From Pseudoclavibacter helvolus (GTDB lineage Bacteria > Actinomycetota > Actinomycetes > Actinomycetales > Microbacteriaceae), in contig NZ_JACHWJ010000003.1 of assembly GCF_014191305.1 (NCBI RefSeq), forward strand, positions 372,001 through 436,000: a stretch of 64,000 nt of DNA. Direction: 5' to 3'. The notes below the pieces were generated by a model. That model was not told where the DNA came from. It ran no database searches and worked only from the letters and a program-made list of their open reading frames with translations. Made by a program: the position numbers and the translations under genes. Of this stretch, positions 1 to 8,706 are shown piece after piece (positions within the stretch are counted from its first letter, which is position 1; each line of letters begins with the position of its first letter).

Positions 1-283
1 GGTAGGCGGCGTCCTCAGGAACTTCGAGGAGGCTGGAGAGCCCCATCGCGGACGGGTCGATCGCGAACAGGGGGCTGAGGCCCTCGGCCGCCGGGAAGGC
101 GATCGAGTAGCCGAAGAGCACCCACAGCACTCCGATCAGGCCGATCGCGCCGAAGCTCATCATCATCATGCTGATGACGCTCTTCGCTTTCACGAGGCCG
201 CCGTAGAAGAAGGCGAGTCCTGGTGTCATCAGCAGCACGAGCGCCGCCGCGAAGAGGATGAATGCGGTATTTCCTTGATCCAT
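1..283 (-). CDS. amt: Ammonium transporter, N-terminal part (runs off left edge)
   Basis: The reverse strand from the ATG at 283 reads 94 codons with no stop and leaves the window. The peptide starts MDQGNTAFILFAAALVLLM and continues with TPGLAFFYGGLVKAKS, the hallmark first helices of Amt/MEP/Rh ammonium channels, followed by a second hydrophobic helix near residues 38-62. These proteins are trimeric inner-membrane channels for ammonium uptake, usually induced by nitrogen limitation. A purine-rich ribosome site (AGAGAGG) lies about ten bases before the ATG. Only the first quarter of a normal 400-450 residue protein is present, so nothing can be said about a glnK partner. Confidence 0.93.
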   Translation of the reverse strand, partial: MDQGNTAFILFAAALVLLMTPGLAFFYGGLVKAKSVISMMMMSFGAIGLIGVLWVLFGYSIAFPAAEGLSPLFAIDPSAMGLSSLLEVPEDAAY

Positions 284-371
284 CGTTGTAGACCTCTCTG
301 CAAGGGACGCACGTGGGGCGTCGGGGTGCACTCAGCTTGCGCTCAGCCTGTTTCGCCTGCGCGGCGGTGGT

Positions 372-387
372 GTTACGCGAACGAACG
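372..387. promoter_or_regulatory. Possible GlnR-type box upstream of amt
   Basis: GTTAC, six bases, then GAACG resembles the actinobacterial GlnR half-sites (GTnAC-n6-GAAAC) and lies about 90 bases upstream of the ammonium transporter start, where a nitrogen regulator would be expected. One position departs from the consensus and such short patterns occur by chance in GC-rich DNA, so this is only a suggestion. Confidence 0.25.
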
Positions 388-506
388 AAGTGTGTTGCGG
401 TCGTGTTTCCGCGGTGTCGCGGGAAGCGCACGCCTTGCCTTGCGGAATGTGACGCCCTGAGTAGCCCGGCGTAGTCCCCGTCTTACGGTTGCGGTCGGCG
501 TCTGCC

Positions 507-512
507 TACCAT
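507..512 (+). promoter_or_regulatory. -10 element of a leaderless promoter (TACCAT)
   Basis: TACCAT followed by exactly six bases and then ATG at 519. The transcript would start on the A of the start codon, which is common in actinobacteria and selects this start over the TTG at 489. Confidence 0.55.
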
Positions 513-518
513 CCCCGC

Positions 519-1370
519 ATGAGCACCTCGGCTTCCCTCGTCCAAGACGCATCCGTCGACCGCGCCCAGTTCAACCGGGACTGGGAGGCGTGGCATGTCG
601 AGCACGAGAAGCGGCGCACCGACGGCCACGGCTTCCTCGCAGTGACGAGCCTCAACTTCCTCTCGGAGGAGCCCCAGGCCATCGAAGGGATCCCTGGCAC
701 CTGGTCGCTCGAGGACGGTCAGGCGATCGTCGACCTCGCCGATGGCGAGACGCTCGAGGCTGACGGGCTGCTCCTCCAGGGCCCTCGCCTGCACCGCTTC
801 CCGTGCATCGCCGAGCGCGACGGCGTGAACGCGCGCGCAGGCAAGGTCCTCATCGAGATCGCTAAGCGCGGCGGCTTCACGATCGTGCGCCCGCGCGACC
901 CCGACTACGACTACCTGGCCTCCTACTCGGGGACACCTACCTACCTGCCGAACCTGCGCTGGCGCGCGGAGGGCACCTTCGAGGCGTTCGATGAGCCGCG
1001 CGACGTCACGGTCGGCGCCGCCGTCGAGGGCCTCGAGCACGTCTACTCCTCTCCTGGCAAGGTGACCTTCGAGCTGCGGGGCGAGCAGTTCTCGCTCACG
1101 GCCTTCAACGGCCACGAGCCCGGCTCGCTCTTCGTGCTGTTCACGGATGCGACAAGCGGCCTCACGACGTACGCCGCGAACCGCTCCCTCGCCATCGCGG
1201 CACCGGATGCGGATGGTCGCGTCACGGTCGACTTCAACCGCGCCGTGAACCTCCCATGCGCGTACACGGTCTTCGCGACGTGCCCACTGCCGCCCGCCGA
1301 GAACCGCCTCCCGGTCGGCATCGAGGCCGGCGAGAAGACGCCACTCACGAAGGCGGGCGAGGCCGCGTGA
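519..1370 (+). CDS. DUF1684 family protein
   Basis: 283-residue soluble protein with no signal peptide or membrane helix. The order of conserved blocks (an N-terminal WxxWHxEHExRR-like segment, then GFLAVTSLNFL, a beta-rich middle, and a C-terminal block with FNRAVNLPCAYT and ATCPLPPAENRLPVGIEAGE) is that of DUF1684 proteins, whose biochemical role is not settled. The start is the ATG at 519, chosen because a -10 box sits six bases upstream. The stop overlaps the GTG of the next gene (GTGA), so the three genes from here to the acetyltransferase are probably one transcript. Function unknown. Confidence 0.85.
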   Translation: MSTSASLVQDASVDRAQFNRDWEAWHVEHEKRRTDGHGFLAVTSLNFLSEEPQAIEGIPGTWSLEDGQAIVDLADGETLEADGLLLQGPRLHRFPCIAERDGVNARAGKVLIEIAKRGGFTIVRPRDPDYDYLASYSGTPTYLPNLRWRAEGTFEAFDEPRDVTVGAAVEGLEHVYSSPGKVTFELRGEQFSLTAFNGHEPGSLFVLFTDATSGLTTYAANRSLAIAAPDADGRVTVDFNRAVNLPCAYTVFATCPLPPAENRLPVGIEAGEKTPLTKAGEAA

Positions 1371-2434
1371 AGTTCCAAGTCCTCGACATCGTCCCGTACG
1401 TCGCCAACCCGGTCACGGGTGAGCAGCTGACGCCCTCGGAGCGCCTCCACGAGACCCTCGAGTTCGCGTTGCGGGCGGAGGAACTCGGCTTCGACGCCTT
1501 CTCCGTGGGCGAGCGCCACGCCGGCCGTTTCCTGTCGTCGTCGCCGAGCGTGCTGCTCGGGGCCATCGCCGCCCAGACCTCCACGATCCGCCTGCAGACG
1601 GGCGTGACCGTGCTGTCCATCCTCGACCCCGTGCGTGTCGCCGAGGACTTCGCGACGATCGACCAGCTCTCGCGAGGCCGCCTCGAGATCACGATCGGCA
1701 AGGGCAACGAGGTCGCCCAGTTCCCCCTCTTTGGTCTCGAGATCGACGACCAGTGGGAGCTCCTCGCCGAGAAGTACGCGCTCCTGCGGCAGCTCTGGCG
1801 CGAGACCGACCTCGACTGGCCAGGCAGCGAGTTCACGCGTCCCCTCACGAAGGTCACGACCCTGCCGCGGCCGTATGCCGGACCGCCCCGCGTGTGGCAC
1901 GGCTCGGCGACGACGCTCGCCTCAGCAGCCCTCGCGGCGAAGTGGGGCGACCCGCTCTTCTCGGCGAACGCCATCCAGCCCCTGCGCAACTACGAGGTGC
2001 TCGTGCGCCACTACCGGGACGAGTTCGAGCGCCACGGCCATGACCCCCGCACCGCGTTCGTCGGCGCGGGCGCGGGCTCGCTCTTCATCGCCGAGACCTC
2101 CCAGGAGGCGAAGGAGCAGTACGGGCCCGTCTACGAGGCCCTCGTCGCCGCCACCAACGTGCCAGGCAACAACTCCGTGTTCCGAGACATCGACCACGCC
2201 ATCGCCGAGGGGCCGGCTCTCGTCGGCAGCCCGCAGCAGGTGATCGACAAGATCGGCCGCTTCCACGGCGCCTTCGGCCACGACCTGCAGTCGATCAGCC
2301 TCCCCACCACGCTCCCGCACGAGCAGCAGCTCGACCAGCTGGAGTACTTCGCCACCGCCGTCATCCCAGCGCTCCGCGAGGAGTTCCCCACGACGCTCTG
2401 GAGCGACGAGCTGGTCGGGGCATCCGCCGCATGA
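1367..2434 (+). CDS. Luciferase-like (LLM class) flavin-dependent oxidoreductase
   Basis: 355 residues, a full-length bacterial-luciferase-fold monooxygenase/reductase. Visible family blocks: ALRAEELGFDAFSVGERH near residue 33, an IAAQTSTIRLQTGVTVLS strand around 65, the DPVRVAEDFATIDQLSRGRLEITIGKG block near 86-112, and a C-terminal GSPQQVIDKIGRF segment. Members use reduced FMN or F420; the substrate cannot be told here. GTG start overlaps the previous stop by four bases, and the stop overlaps the ATG of the following acetyltransferase, so translation is coupled. It may oxidise a substrate that the neighbouring acetyltransferase also acts on, but that is inference. Confidence 0.9.
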   Translation: MKFQVLDIVPYVANPVTGEQLTPSERLHETLEFALRAEELGFDAFSVGERHAGRFLSSSPSVLLGAIAAQTSTIRLQTGVTVLSILDPVRVAEDFATIDQLSRGRLEITIGKGNEVAQFPLFGLEIDDQWELLAEKYALLRQLWRETDLDWPGSEFTRPLTKVTTLPRPYAGPPRVWHGSATTLASAALAAKWGDPLFSANAIQPLRNYEVLVRHYRDEFERHGHDPRTAFVGAGAGSLFIAETSQEAKEQYGPVYEALVAATNVPGNNSVFRDIDHAIAEGPALVGSPQQVIDKIGRFHGAFGHDLQSISLPTTLPHEQQLDQLEYFATAVIPALREEFPTTLWSDELVGASAA

Positions 2435-3570
2435 CGCAGACCGCACCCGTGCCGACGCAGGCGGCGTCGGCCGGGCCGGGGCCCGCAAGGCCCGCTGTGC
2501 CCGCTGTGCCCGCTGTGCCCGCTGTGCTCCGCGTTCGCGAGGCAACGCCCGCCGATTGGCCCGAGGTCGTCCGTGTCAGCGAGGCGGCGTTCGCCGCTGG
2601 GCCGTACGGGCACCTGCAGGTCGGCGAAGAGCGCAGACGCTTCGTGCGCGACGTCGAAGGCCGAGCCGCAGCTGGTGCCGTGCTCGTCGCCGAACGCGAC
2701 GGTTCCGGCGGTCGCGACGGCGCCGAGATCGTGGGCACGCTCAGCATCGCGCGCGCCGGCACGGGCCCATCGCGCCTCGCCACGGGGGATGAGGCGGAGG
2801 TGCGCCTCCTCGCCGTCTCACCCACCGCGCAGCGGCTCGGCGTCGCGAAGCGCCTGATGCAGGCGGCGAGCGAGACGGCCCTCGGGTGGGGCGCATCCGC
2901 GCTCGTGCTCGACACGGGAGGCAAGAACCTCGCCGCGCAGGCGCTCTACGAGGGCCTGGGGTATCGGCGCACCAACGGGGCCGACGACGCGAGCGACACC
3001 GAGGCGGTCGCCGACGCATCCCGCATCCCGCACATCGACTACCGGCTGCCGTTGCAGCTCGACCCCGGCGTCGTGGTGCGTCTCGTGCGGCCGAACGAGA
3101 TCGACGCCGTCTCGGCCCTCTCGCTGCGCGCCTACGAACTCGAGTACACGATCTCGGGCAACTACCGCGACGACATCGTCTCCGTCGCCGAGCGCGCCGA
3201 AGCCGGTCAGGTGTGGGTCGCCGTGGATGCGCTGAGCGGGGAGCTGCTCGGATCCGTCGTGACGCCGAAGCCGGGGGAGCACCTCACGACGCTGCCCGAG
3301 AGCGACGAGGAGCTCGACTTCCGGCTGCTCGCCGTCGATCCCGGCGCTCGCGGGCGCGGGGTCGGCGCGATCCTCACCAGGCTCGTCATCGAGCTCGCGC
3401 GACGGCGCGGGCTGCGGCGCGTGGTCATGAACAGCGGACCGCAGATGGTGCGAGCGCACCGCCTCTACGAGCGGCTCGGCTTCTCCATCCTCGAGTCGCG
3501 CGTGCGCACGGTCGACCCCGGCGACGGGCGGCCGCCGTTCCAGCTCCTCGCCTTCACGATCGACGTCTGA
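2431..3570 (+). CDS. Tandem GNAT N-acetyltransferase
   Basis: 379 residues with two GNAT folds. The first (about 34-195) has VRLLAVSPTAQRLGVAKRLMQ and a downstream ALYEGLGYRR helix; the second (about 205-379) has DFRLLAVDPGARGRGVGAILTR and AHRLYERLGF. Each carries the R/Q-x-x-G-x-G/A acetyl-CoA pyrophosphate loop, best preserved in the second domain. The N-terminal leader contains a nine-base repeat (CCCGCTGTG, about 2496-2531) giving a PAVPAVPAV run, which is likely disordered. The ATG overlaps the upstream stop. Substrate unknown. Confidence 0.88.
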   Translation: MTQTAPVPTQAASAGPGPARPAVPAVPAVPAVLRVREATPADWPEVVRVSEAAFAAGPYGHLQVGEERRRFVRDVEGRAAAGAVLVAERDGSGGRDGAEIVGTLSIARAGTGPSRLATGDEAEVRLLAVSPTAQRLGVAKRLMQAASETALGWGASALVLDTGGKNLAAQALYEGLGYRRTNGADDASDTEAVADASRIPHIDYRLPLQLDPGVVVRLVRPNEIDAVSALSLRAYELEYTISGNYRDDIVSVAERAEAGQVWVAVDALSGELLGSVVTPKPGEHLTTLPESDEELDFRLLAVDPGARGRGVGAILTRLVIELARRRGLRRVVMNSGPQMVRAHRLYERLGFSILESRVRTVDPGDGRPPFQLLAFTIDV

Positions 3571-3659
3571 GCGTTGCCTCCGAGCCACCGATCCGATGCG
3601 GAGGCCGGTTCCGAATGATTCCCGATGCGTCGCAAGTCGCGGCGCGGGAAGGCATCGCA

Positions 3660-4496
3660 ATGACTGAGATCACCGCACACCACGGCCTGCTCGCGGACAC
3701 GAAGCTCCACGTCGACGACACGGGCGGAACCGGTCGCCCCGTTGTCCTCATCCACGGCTGGCCGCTCTCGGGCGAAGCCTGGAACCACCAGGTGCCGGCC
3801 TTCGAGGCCGCCGGCCACCGCGTCGTGACCTACGACCGCCGCGGCTTCGGCCGCAGCGACAAGCCCCTCACGGGGTACAGCTACGACAGCTTCGCCGACG
3901 ACCTGCAGTCGGTGCTCGAAGCCCTCGACCTGCGCGAGGTCACCCTCGTCGGCTTCTCCATGGGCGGCGGCGAAGTGGCCCGCTACCTCGCGAAGTTCGG
4001 CGACGAGCGCGTGCACAGCGTCGTCTTCGCATCCGCTGTCCCGCCGTACCTGCTGAAGACCGTCGGCAACCCGGACGGCCCCCTCGAGGCTGGAGAGGCC
4101 GCCAAGATGACGGCCGCGCTCACCGCCAACCAGGAGACGTTCTATGACGGCTTCATCACCACGTTCTACTCGGTCGACGACAAGCTCGTCGTCTCCGAGC
4201 AGGAGCGCCAGGCTGCCATCGAGCTGACCAAGCAGGCGTTCAAGCCCGCCGCCCTGCAGGCCATGGCGGCGTTCGCGAGCACCGACTTCCGTGACGACCT
4301 GCAGGCCGTGAAGGTGCCGACGCTTGTCATCCACGGCGACAGCGACGCGACCGTGCCCTTCGAGGGGTCCGGAGCTCGCACGAACGAGGCCGTCGCCGGC
4401 TCCGAGCTGTACGTCGTGGCGGATGCGCCCCACGGCGTCAACGTGAGTCACGTCGACGAGTGGAACCGGGTCGTGCCGGAGTTCCTCGGCCGCTGA
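3660..4496 (+). CDS. Alpha/beta hydrolase, non-haem chloroperoxidase-like
   Basis: 278 residues. The nucleophile elbow GFSMGG places Ser100, the oxyanion motif is LIHGWPLSG near 30-38, the acid lies in HGDSDATVP and the base in ADAPHGVN near the C-terminus, so the triad is complete. The pattern YDRRGFGRSDKP and the overall length match the esterase/cofactor-free haloperoxidase group. The ATG at 3660 has a GGAAGG ribosome site; an in-frame ATG at 3615 lacks one. Preceded by a 90-base gap, so probably its own transcript, and closed by a strong terminator at 4527. Confidence 0.9.
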   Translation: MTEITAHHGLLADTKLHVDDTGGTGRPVVLIHGWPLSGEAWNHQVPAFEAAGHRVVTYDRRGFGRSDKPLTGYSYDSFADDLQSVLEALDLREVTLVGFSMGGGEVARYLAKFGDERVHSVVFASAVPPYLLKTVGNPDGPLEAGEAAKMTAALTANQETFYDGFITTFYSVDDKLVVSEQERQAAIELTKQAFKPAALQAMAAFASTDFRDDLQAVKVPTLVIHGDSDATVPFEGSGARTNEAVAGSELYVVADAPHGVNVSHVDEWNRVVPEFLGR

Positions 4497-4526
4497 TTTC
4501 GCGAGGAGGGCGCCAACTCCGCCGAA

Positions 4527-4570
4527 CGCCGAGACCCGGCCACCGTTCATTCGGTGGCCGGGTCTCGGCG
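4527..4570 (+). terminator. Hairpin terminator after the hydrolase
   Basis: A perfect 19-bp inverted repeat (4527-4545 with 4552-4570) around a six-base loop, 30 bases after the hydrolase stop. There is no clear T-run, as is usual in high-GC actinobacteria. Confidence 0.8.
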
Positions 4571-4823
4571 TCTCGGCGATCTCACAGTGTGCGCGCGCTT
4601 GGCGGCCCTGGAGGCGACGGGATCGCCGCCATTGCAGGGTTCGCAGAGTTCGCTGGGAGTCGCTGGATCGGGCGAATCCGGGCCATCGACAGCCCTGGGC
4701 GCTTGACAGCAGGCCGAGGGGATTGATGGGCTGGCAGCAGCTCGAAACGCAGCACAGCTCGACGCGCAGGACCGGAAGCATCCCGAGACAACGAAGGCCA
4801 GCGAGGCGCTGGCCGGAGGAGGC

Positions 4824-5030
4824 GTGATGAAGACGAACACCGTGACGAAGACCAGCGAACTCGACCCGACCACCTCGTCCGGGGCAGACGGATCAGGAAC
4901 GTCGAGCACGACCAGCGGCCCTAATCCTCCGAAACGGGACGCACACGGATTGCCCACAGGCGCCACCCTGCTTGCTTGGACCAGAGAGCATCCTGATGCA
5001 ACCATCGCAGATGCCGTCGCTGCCTACTAA
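4824..5030 (+). CDS. Small hypothetical protein, disordered N-terminus
   Basis: 68-residue ORF (GTG 4824, or ATG 4827) directly after a GGAGGAGG ribosome site at 4815-4822. The first 45 residues are Ser/Thr/Gly/Pro-rich and probably unstructured; the last 25 (TGATLLAWTREHPDATIADA) look like a short helical segment. A 7-bp hairpin (4796-4802 with 4808-4814) sits just before the ribosome site. The good ribosome site argues for a gene; the lack of any recognised family and the position beside an insertion sequence argue for caution. The 250 bases upstream hold nothing else I can identify. Confidence 0.45.
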   Translation: MMKTNTVTKTSELDPTTSSGADGSGTSSTTSGPNPPKRDAHGLPTGATLLAWTREHPDATIADAVAAY

Positions 5031-5100
5031 CGCCACGTGAACGGTTTGCGTGCCGCCTTCGCCAGGCCATCCAGCCCAGAGCTCATCAGTGTGAGCACAC

Positions 5101-6225
5101 TAGTGCTGCGTGTCGTTAGTTCCTAAACGGTTTGTGTTTGGGAGAATGTGGAATGGCGAATTCTCCTGCTGCGGCTCTGCTACTCCTTGACGTGGATCGT
5201 GTTGAGTTGGTGTCGTGGGCTCGGTCGACGAGTATTCGTGCGGGCCTGTCGATGCGAGCGCGGATCGTGCTGCTCGCCTCGGAAGGTGTCGCGAACTCGC
5301 GGATCGCGGCCGAGGTTGGGACTACGACGACCTCGGTGTGGAAGTGGCGGAAACGGTATGCCGAGGCCGGAATTGCGGGGCTCTCCGATGCGCCGCGCTC
5401 TGGCCGGCCGAAGCATCTCGATCATGCCGAGATCGTGGCAGCGACCTTGACGGCCCCGCCGAAGAAGTACGGCGTGACACATTGGTCCTCGCGCCTGCTC
5501 GCGCAGCGCCTGGGGGTTGGGAACGCGACGGTGGCCAGGGCGTGGCGGGAGTACGGGGTGCAGCCATGGAAGTCGGAGACGTTCAAGTTCTCGACCGACC
5601 CGGAGCTCGTCGGGAAGGTCACCGACGTTGTCGGCTTGTATCTCGCGCCGCCCGAGAACGCGATCGTGCTCTGCGTGGACGAGAAGTCCCAGATCCAGGC
5701 CCTTGACCGGACCGCACCCATGCTGCCGATGCGGATCGGGGACACCGAGAAGCGCACGCATGATTACAAGCGCCACGGCACGACCACACTGTTCGCTGCA
5801 TTAGACGTCGCGACCGGACACGTCACCGGAGCGGTCAAACCCAAGCATCGCCGGCAAGAGTTCCTCTCGTTCCTCCGGCAACTCGACCGCGCCTACCCGG
5901 AACGGGACCTGCACCTCGTGATGGACAACTACGCCACCCACAAAACGCCAGAGGTCAAGACCTGGCTCGAGAAACGACCCCGCTTCCACGTTCATTTCAC
6001 GCCGACGTCCGGGTCGTGGTTGAACTTGGTCGAGGTGTGGTTCGGGATCATCGACCGGCAAGCGATCCGTCGCGGGATTTTCACCTCGGTGAAAGACCTC
6101 AACGCGAAGATCCGGCAGTTCATCACTGGCTGGAACGACCGAAAGCACCCATTCGTCTGGACCAAGACCAGCGACGAGATCCTCGCGAAAGCGAACCGTC
6201 AACCAACTTCAGAAACGCGACACTA
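5101..6225 (+). mobile_element. IS630-family insertion sequence, complete
   Basis: About 1.1 kb carrying one DDE transposase. The ends form imperfect inverted repeats: 5101-5120 against the complement of 6206-6225 agree at 14 of 20 positions, and the similarity extends weakly to 30 bases. Both ends carry TA, the target dinucleotide duplicated by IS630/mariner elements. The transposase stop codon lies inside the right repeat. The intact frame and clear ends suggest a fairly recent or still active copy. Confidence 0.8.
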
Positions 6226-6226
6226 G
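5153..6226 (+). CDS. IS630-family transposase
   Basis: 357 residues, full length. N-terminal helix-turn-helix region (about 20-110) with SNRIAAEVGTTTTSVWKWRKRYAEAGI-type spacing and SGRPK, then the DDE catalytic core: CVDEKSQIQALDR gives the first Asp, LHLVMDNYATHK the second, and TPTSGSWLNLVEVWFGII the final Glu. The ATG at 5153 is preceded by GGAGAA. It cuts and pastes the surrounding element at TA. No frameshift; it can be functional as it stands. Confidence 0.95.
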   Translation: MANSPAAALLLLDVDRVELVSWARSTSIRAGLSMRARIVLLASEGVANSRIAAEVGTTTTSVWKWRKRYAEAGIAGLSDAPRSGRPKHLDHAEIVAATLTAPPKKYGVTHWSSRLLAQRLGVGNATVARAWREYGVQPWKSETFKFSTDPELVGKVTDVVGLYLAPPENAIVLCVDEKSQIQALDRTAPMLPMRIGDTEKRTHDYKRHGTTTLFAALDVATGHVTGAVKPKHRRQEFLSFLRQLDRAYPERDLHLVMDNYATHKTPEVKTWLEKRPRFHVHFTPTSGSWLNLVEVWFGIIDRQAIRRGIFTSVKDLNAKIRQFITGWNDRKHPFVWTKTSDEILAKANRQPTSETRH

Positions 6227-6315
6227 CACCACGAATTGGCGCAAAAGATCAGGTCCGAACCGCGTCTGTGGTGCATGATCCAGGGCTCTTGATCCCTCGA
6301 CCTGGGTCGCTCCGA

Positions 6316-7998
6316 TCACAGGTTTCTGGGCCAGACCTTAGGTGCAGATGCTGCCATGCTCTTCTGGCGTTCCTCGATTTCAGTCGATGTCCATGCCGCT
6401 TTCTCGCCAACTGACCGGGTGAGGTTGAACGAGGATTTCTCCAGTATGGGCTTCTTGATAGAGAATGCTTTGTTCCCAATCCTGTTGTTCTTGCTTTTCT
6501 GGAGGAGTGCGTGATTGCCGAGCCTGTCTGCCCATTGCCGTGAGTCCTCTTCTGTGAACTTGGGCCACTCAGTGCGGCTGGAGTTCTTCGGCAGGACATG
6601 CTCTAGGTTCACCGCTTCTTCGTCCTTATTTGGTACAAGTTCGGGTTCATGTTGGCTGGTAGCGTGAGACTCTAGCGCCAGAAGGTAGTACCTGGAGAGG
6701 CTCGTTTTGGTGACGCGCGCAACTGAGAACGAAGCCTCGAATTCGCTGTCGGTAGCAACTATGGATTCAAGGTTTGGCAGCACCTCTCTCGCAATCTTGA
6801 CAGACCCAGACCGGATCGCGACGGCCGCGTCGCAGTAAGCTTTTTCTGTGGAACCTGCACCGCTACCCCCGGTGATAAGTCCACGAACGCCCCAGCTGAC
6901 TGCGAGTCGAAGAAGTTTCTTTGCTTCCGATTGAGAGAAGTGCTGCAGTGCAGCTAGAAGCATCGGTCGGTTCTGTTCCAGCCCAAGGCGATTCAGTGTT
7001 TCGACGTTGCTGCGTGTTTCGGTCCCCCAACTGCTCCAGTAGTCGTGGTCACCAGCGAGGAGCGCCGCGTACAGTCGAGAAGCAGTCTGAATGTCTGAGC
7101 TGAAGGCTATGGCCTGTTGTTCGGTCACGACCTCGCTCTTGATCTTCTTGTACAAGTCTCTTTCCCTAGTTGCCCCGTTGCGGCTACTCCAGAGCTGGCG
7201 TAGAAAGTTGATGAAGAGCTCTTGGTTGGTATCGACTGCTCCGAGTGCGACAAGCCAGCGCTCTCGAACCTGCTCCAAGCCATTCGTAGCACTGCTCGCC
7301 TTTCCGAAAAGATAGTTCTTTAGGAGATCGGCGAGTGTCAGGTCGGCGCCGCGGTCATTCAAGGTCTCGAAGATCATGAAAGCGTCTGATTCTGTCGGCA
7401 CAGCGACATAAATGACGCGAAGATTCATCTCGATGAATTTGCGCCACTTGACTAGTCGCGCGACCCAGGCGTTCCCAGCTAAGGATGCCTCCTCTGTGAC
7501 GAACTCCAACAGCGCTTCGTACGCGTCGGCTATAAGTTTGTGTGAATCGCGACTAGGTAGCAAGGTGGGGCTACCTCTCACAATAAATTTGCGGAAGAAC
7601 TCGTTGTCTTCAGCGTTGAGCGTTAAGCGGGGTTCGTGGGTGCCAGTCTCGTCACGGAAAGTGTTGAGGAATTCGCTATCGATGGCGTTGGCGCGATTCG
7701 AGTCACCTCGAGAATCGTAGTAGTCGCGAAGCGCGGCAAGTAGGAGAGTGGTAGTGGCCAGGCGCTGTTGTCCGTCGATCACGGTCGCTGCGGCCCCCCG
7801 AGGGCCCGACAGTACGATAGTTCCCATGAAGTGCTCGGCCATGTCGGAATTAAACGCGTTCCGAATGTCTGACCTAAAGTCCATAACTTGGTCTTTGCCC
7901 CACGAATAAGATCTTTGATATAGGGGAACTTCCATGAGGCGGTCGCCCAGCTGGTGGCCGATGCCGTCAAGATTGAAGTCAATGCTGCTTCCGGTCAT
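6316..7998 (-). CDS. GmrSD-like DUF262/DUF1524 restriction protein
   Basis: 560 residues in one chain. The DUF262 half starts with VPLYQRSYSW (23-32) and carries the diagnostic DGQQR motif (75-79), associated in this family with nucleotide hydrolysis. The C-terminal DUF1524 half has the HNH-like nuclease signature LEHVLPKN (His467) followed by LGNHALL and the Asn/Lys-rich NNRIGNKAF stretch. Related proteins (GmrSD, BrxU, SspE) are type IV-like enzymes that cut modified phage DNA. The ATG at 7998 is chosen over the GTG at 8070 because an AGGGG site precedes it. Its base composition is visibly more AT-rich than its neighbours and it lies next to an IS630 copy, so it was probably acquired horizontally. 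No partner gene is needed or seen. Confidence 0.88.
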   Translation of the reverse strand: MTGSSIDFNLDGIGHQLGDRLMEVPLYQRSYSWGKDQVMDFRSDIRNAFNSDMAEHFMGTIVLSGPRGAAATVIDGQQRLATTTLLLAALRDYYDSRGDSNRANAIDSEFLNTFRDETGTHEPRLTLNAEDNEFFRKFIVRGSPTLLPSRDSHKLIADAYEALLEFVTEEASLAGNAWVARLVKWRKFIEMNLRVIYVAVPTESDAFMIFETLNDRGADLTLADLLKNYLFGKASSATNGLEQVRERWLVALGAVDTNQELFINFLRQLWSSRNGATRERDLYKKIKSEVVTEQQAIAFSSDIQTASRLYAALLAGDHDYWSSWGTETRSNVETLNRLGLEQNRPMLLAALQHFSQSEAKKLLRLAVSWGVRGLITGGSGAGSTEKAYCDAAVAIRSGSVKIAREVLPNLESIVATDSEFEASFSVARVTKTSLSRYYLLALESHATSQHEPELVPNKDEEAVNLEHVLPKNSSRTEWPKFTEEDSRQWADRLGNHALLQKSKNNRIGNKAFSIKKPILEKSSFNLTRSVGEKAAWTSTEIEERQKSMAASAPKVWPRNL

Positions 7999-8121
7999 GG
8001 AGTGCCCCTGGTTCTCTTGGATTCCTAAGTTGAAACCTACATGGCCGAGGGGTGAAGTGGGGTTATCCACAGGTCAAACCATGTACTTGGTTCATCGGCC
8101 CGGGCGGCCGTTGCACATCTG

Positions 8122-8127
8122 TAGGCT
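8122..8127 (+). promoter_or_regulatory. -10 element of a leaderless promoter (TAGGCT) for pyrE
   Basis: TAGGCT, six bases, then the GTG of pyrE at 8134. The same TAGGCT-N6-GTG arrangement recurs before the RNA methyltransferase at 27659. Confidence 0.55.
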
Positions 8128-8133
8128 TGACCC

Positions 8134-8697
8134 GTGACGACAGACCGCGACGCCCTCATCGAACTCATCCGCGACGAAGCCGTGTTCCACGGCGACTTCA
8201 CCCTCACGAGCGGGAAGAAGGCGACGTACTACATCGACCTCCGCAAGCTGAGCCTCGACCACCGTGCCTCGCCGCTCATCGGCCGCGTGCTGCTCGAGGT
8301 CATCGAAGAGTTCGAGACCATCACGGGTGCACCGGTGGATGCAGTCGGCGGCCTCACGATGGGTGCAGACCCGCTCGCGAGCGCCGTCATGCACCAGGGG
8401 CTCGCGCAGGGCAAGATCGTCGACGCGTTCGTCGTGCGCAAGGAGCCGAAGGACCACGGCCGCGGCCGCCAGGTGGAAGGGCCGGATCTGGAAGGCAAGC
8501 GGGTCGTCGTGCTCGAGGACACGTCCACCACGGGCGGCTCGCCACTCAAGGCCATCGAAGCCCTCGAGAAGGTCGGCGCGAAGGTCGTCGGCGTCGCCGT
8601 CATCGTCGACCGCGCCACGGAAGCGCAGGGCGTCATCGAAGCCGCGGGCTACCCGTATCGCGCCGCGATCGGCCTCGAAGACCTGGGCCTCGCCTAG
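8134..8697 (+). CDS. pyrE: Orotate phosphoribosyltransferase
   Basis: 187 residues, type I phosphoribosyltransferase fold. The PRPP-binding loop is VVVLEDTSTTGGSP (about 127-140), the N-terminal substrate region has FTLTSGKKATYYIDLRKL, and VDAVGGLTMGADP forms the second conserved block. It converts orotate and PRPP to orotidine monophosphate, step five of pyrimidine synthesis. No other pyr genes are adjacent, which is common for pyrE in actinobacteria. The GTG start is supported by the leaderless promoter six bases upstream. Ten bases separate it from the next gene, so they are probably cotranscribed. Confidence 0.95.
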   Translation: MTTDRDALIELIRDEAVFHGDFTLTSGKKATYYIDLRKLSLDHRASPLIGRVLLEVIEEFETITGAPVDAVGGLTMGADPLASAVMHQGLAQGKIVDAFVVRKEPKDHGRGRQVEGPDLEGKRVVVLEDTSTTGGSPLKAIEALEKVGAKVVGVAVIVDRATEAQGVIEAAGYPYRAAIGLEDLGLA

Positions 8698-8706
8698 GCA
8701 CTCCCC

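Noticed and set aside
15-431. Leftward open frame over the left edge
   Set aside because: It is out of frame with the clear ammonium transporter reading and is rich in Arg/Pro, as shadow frames in GC-rich DNA are.
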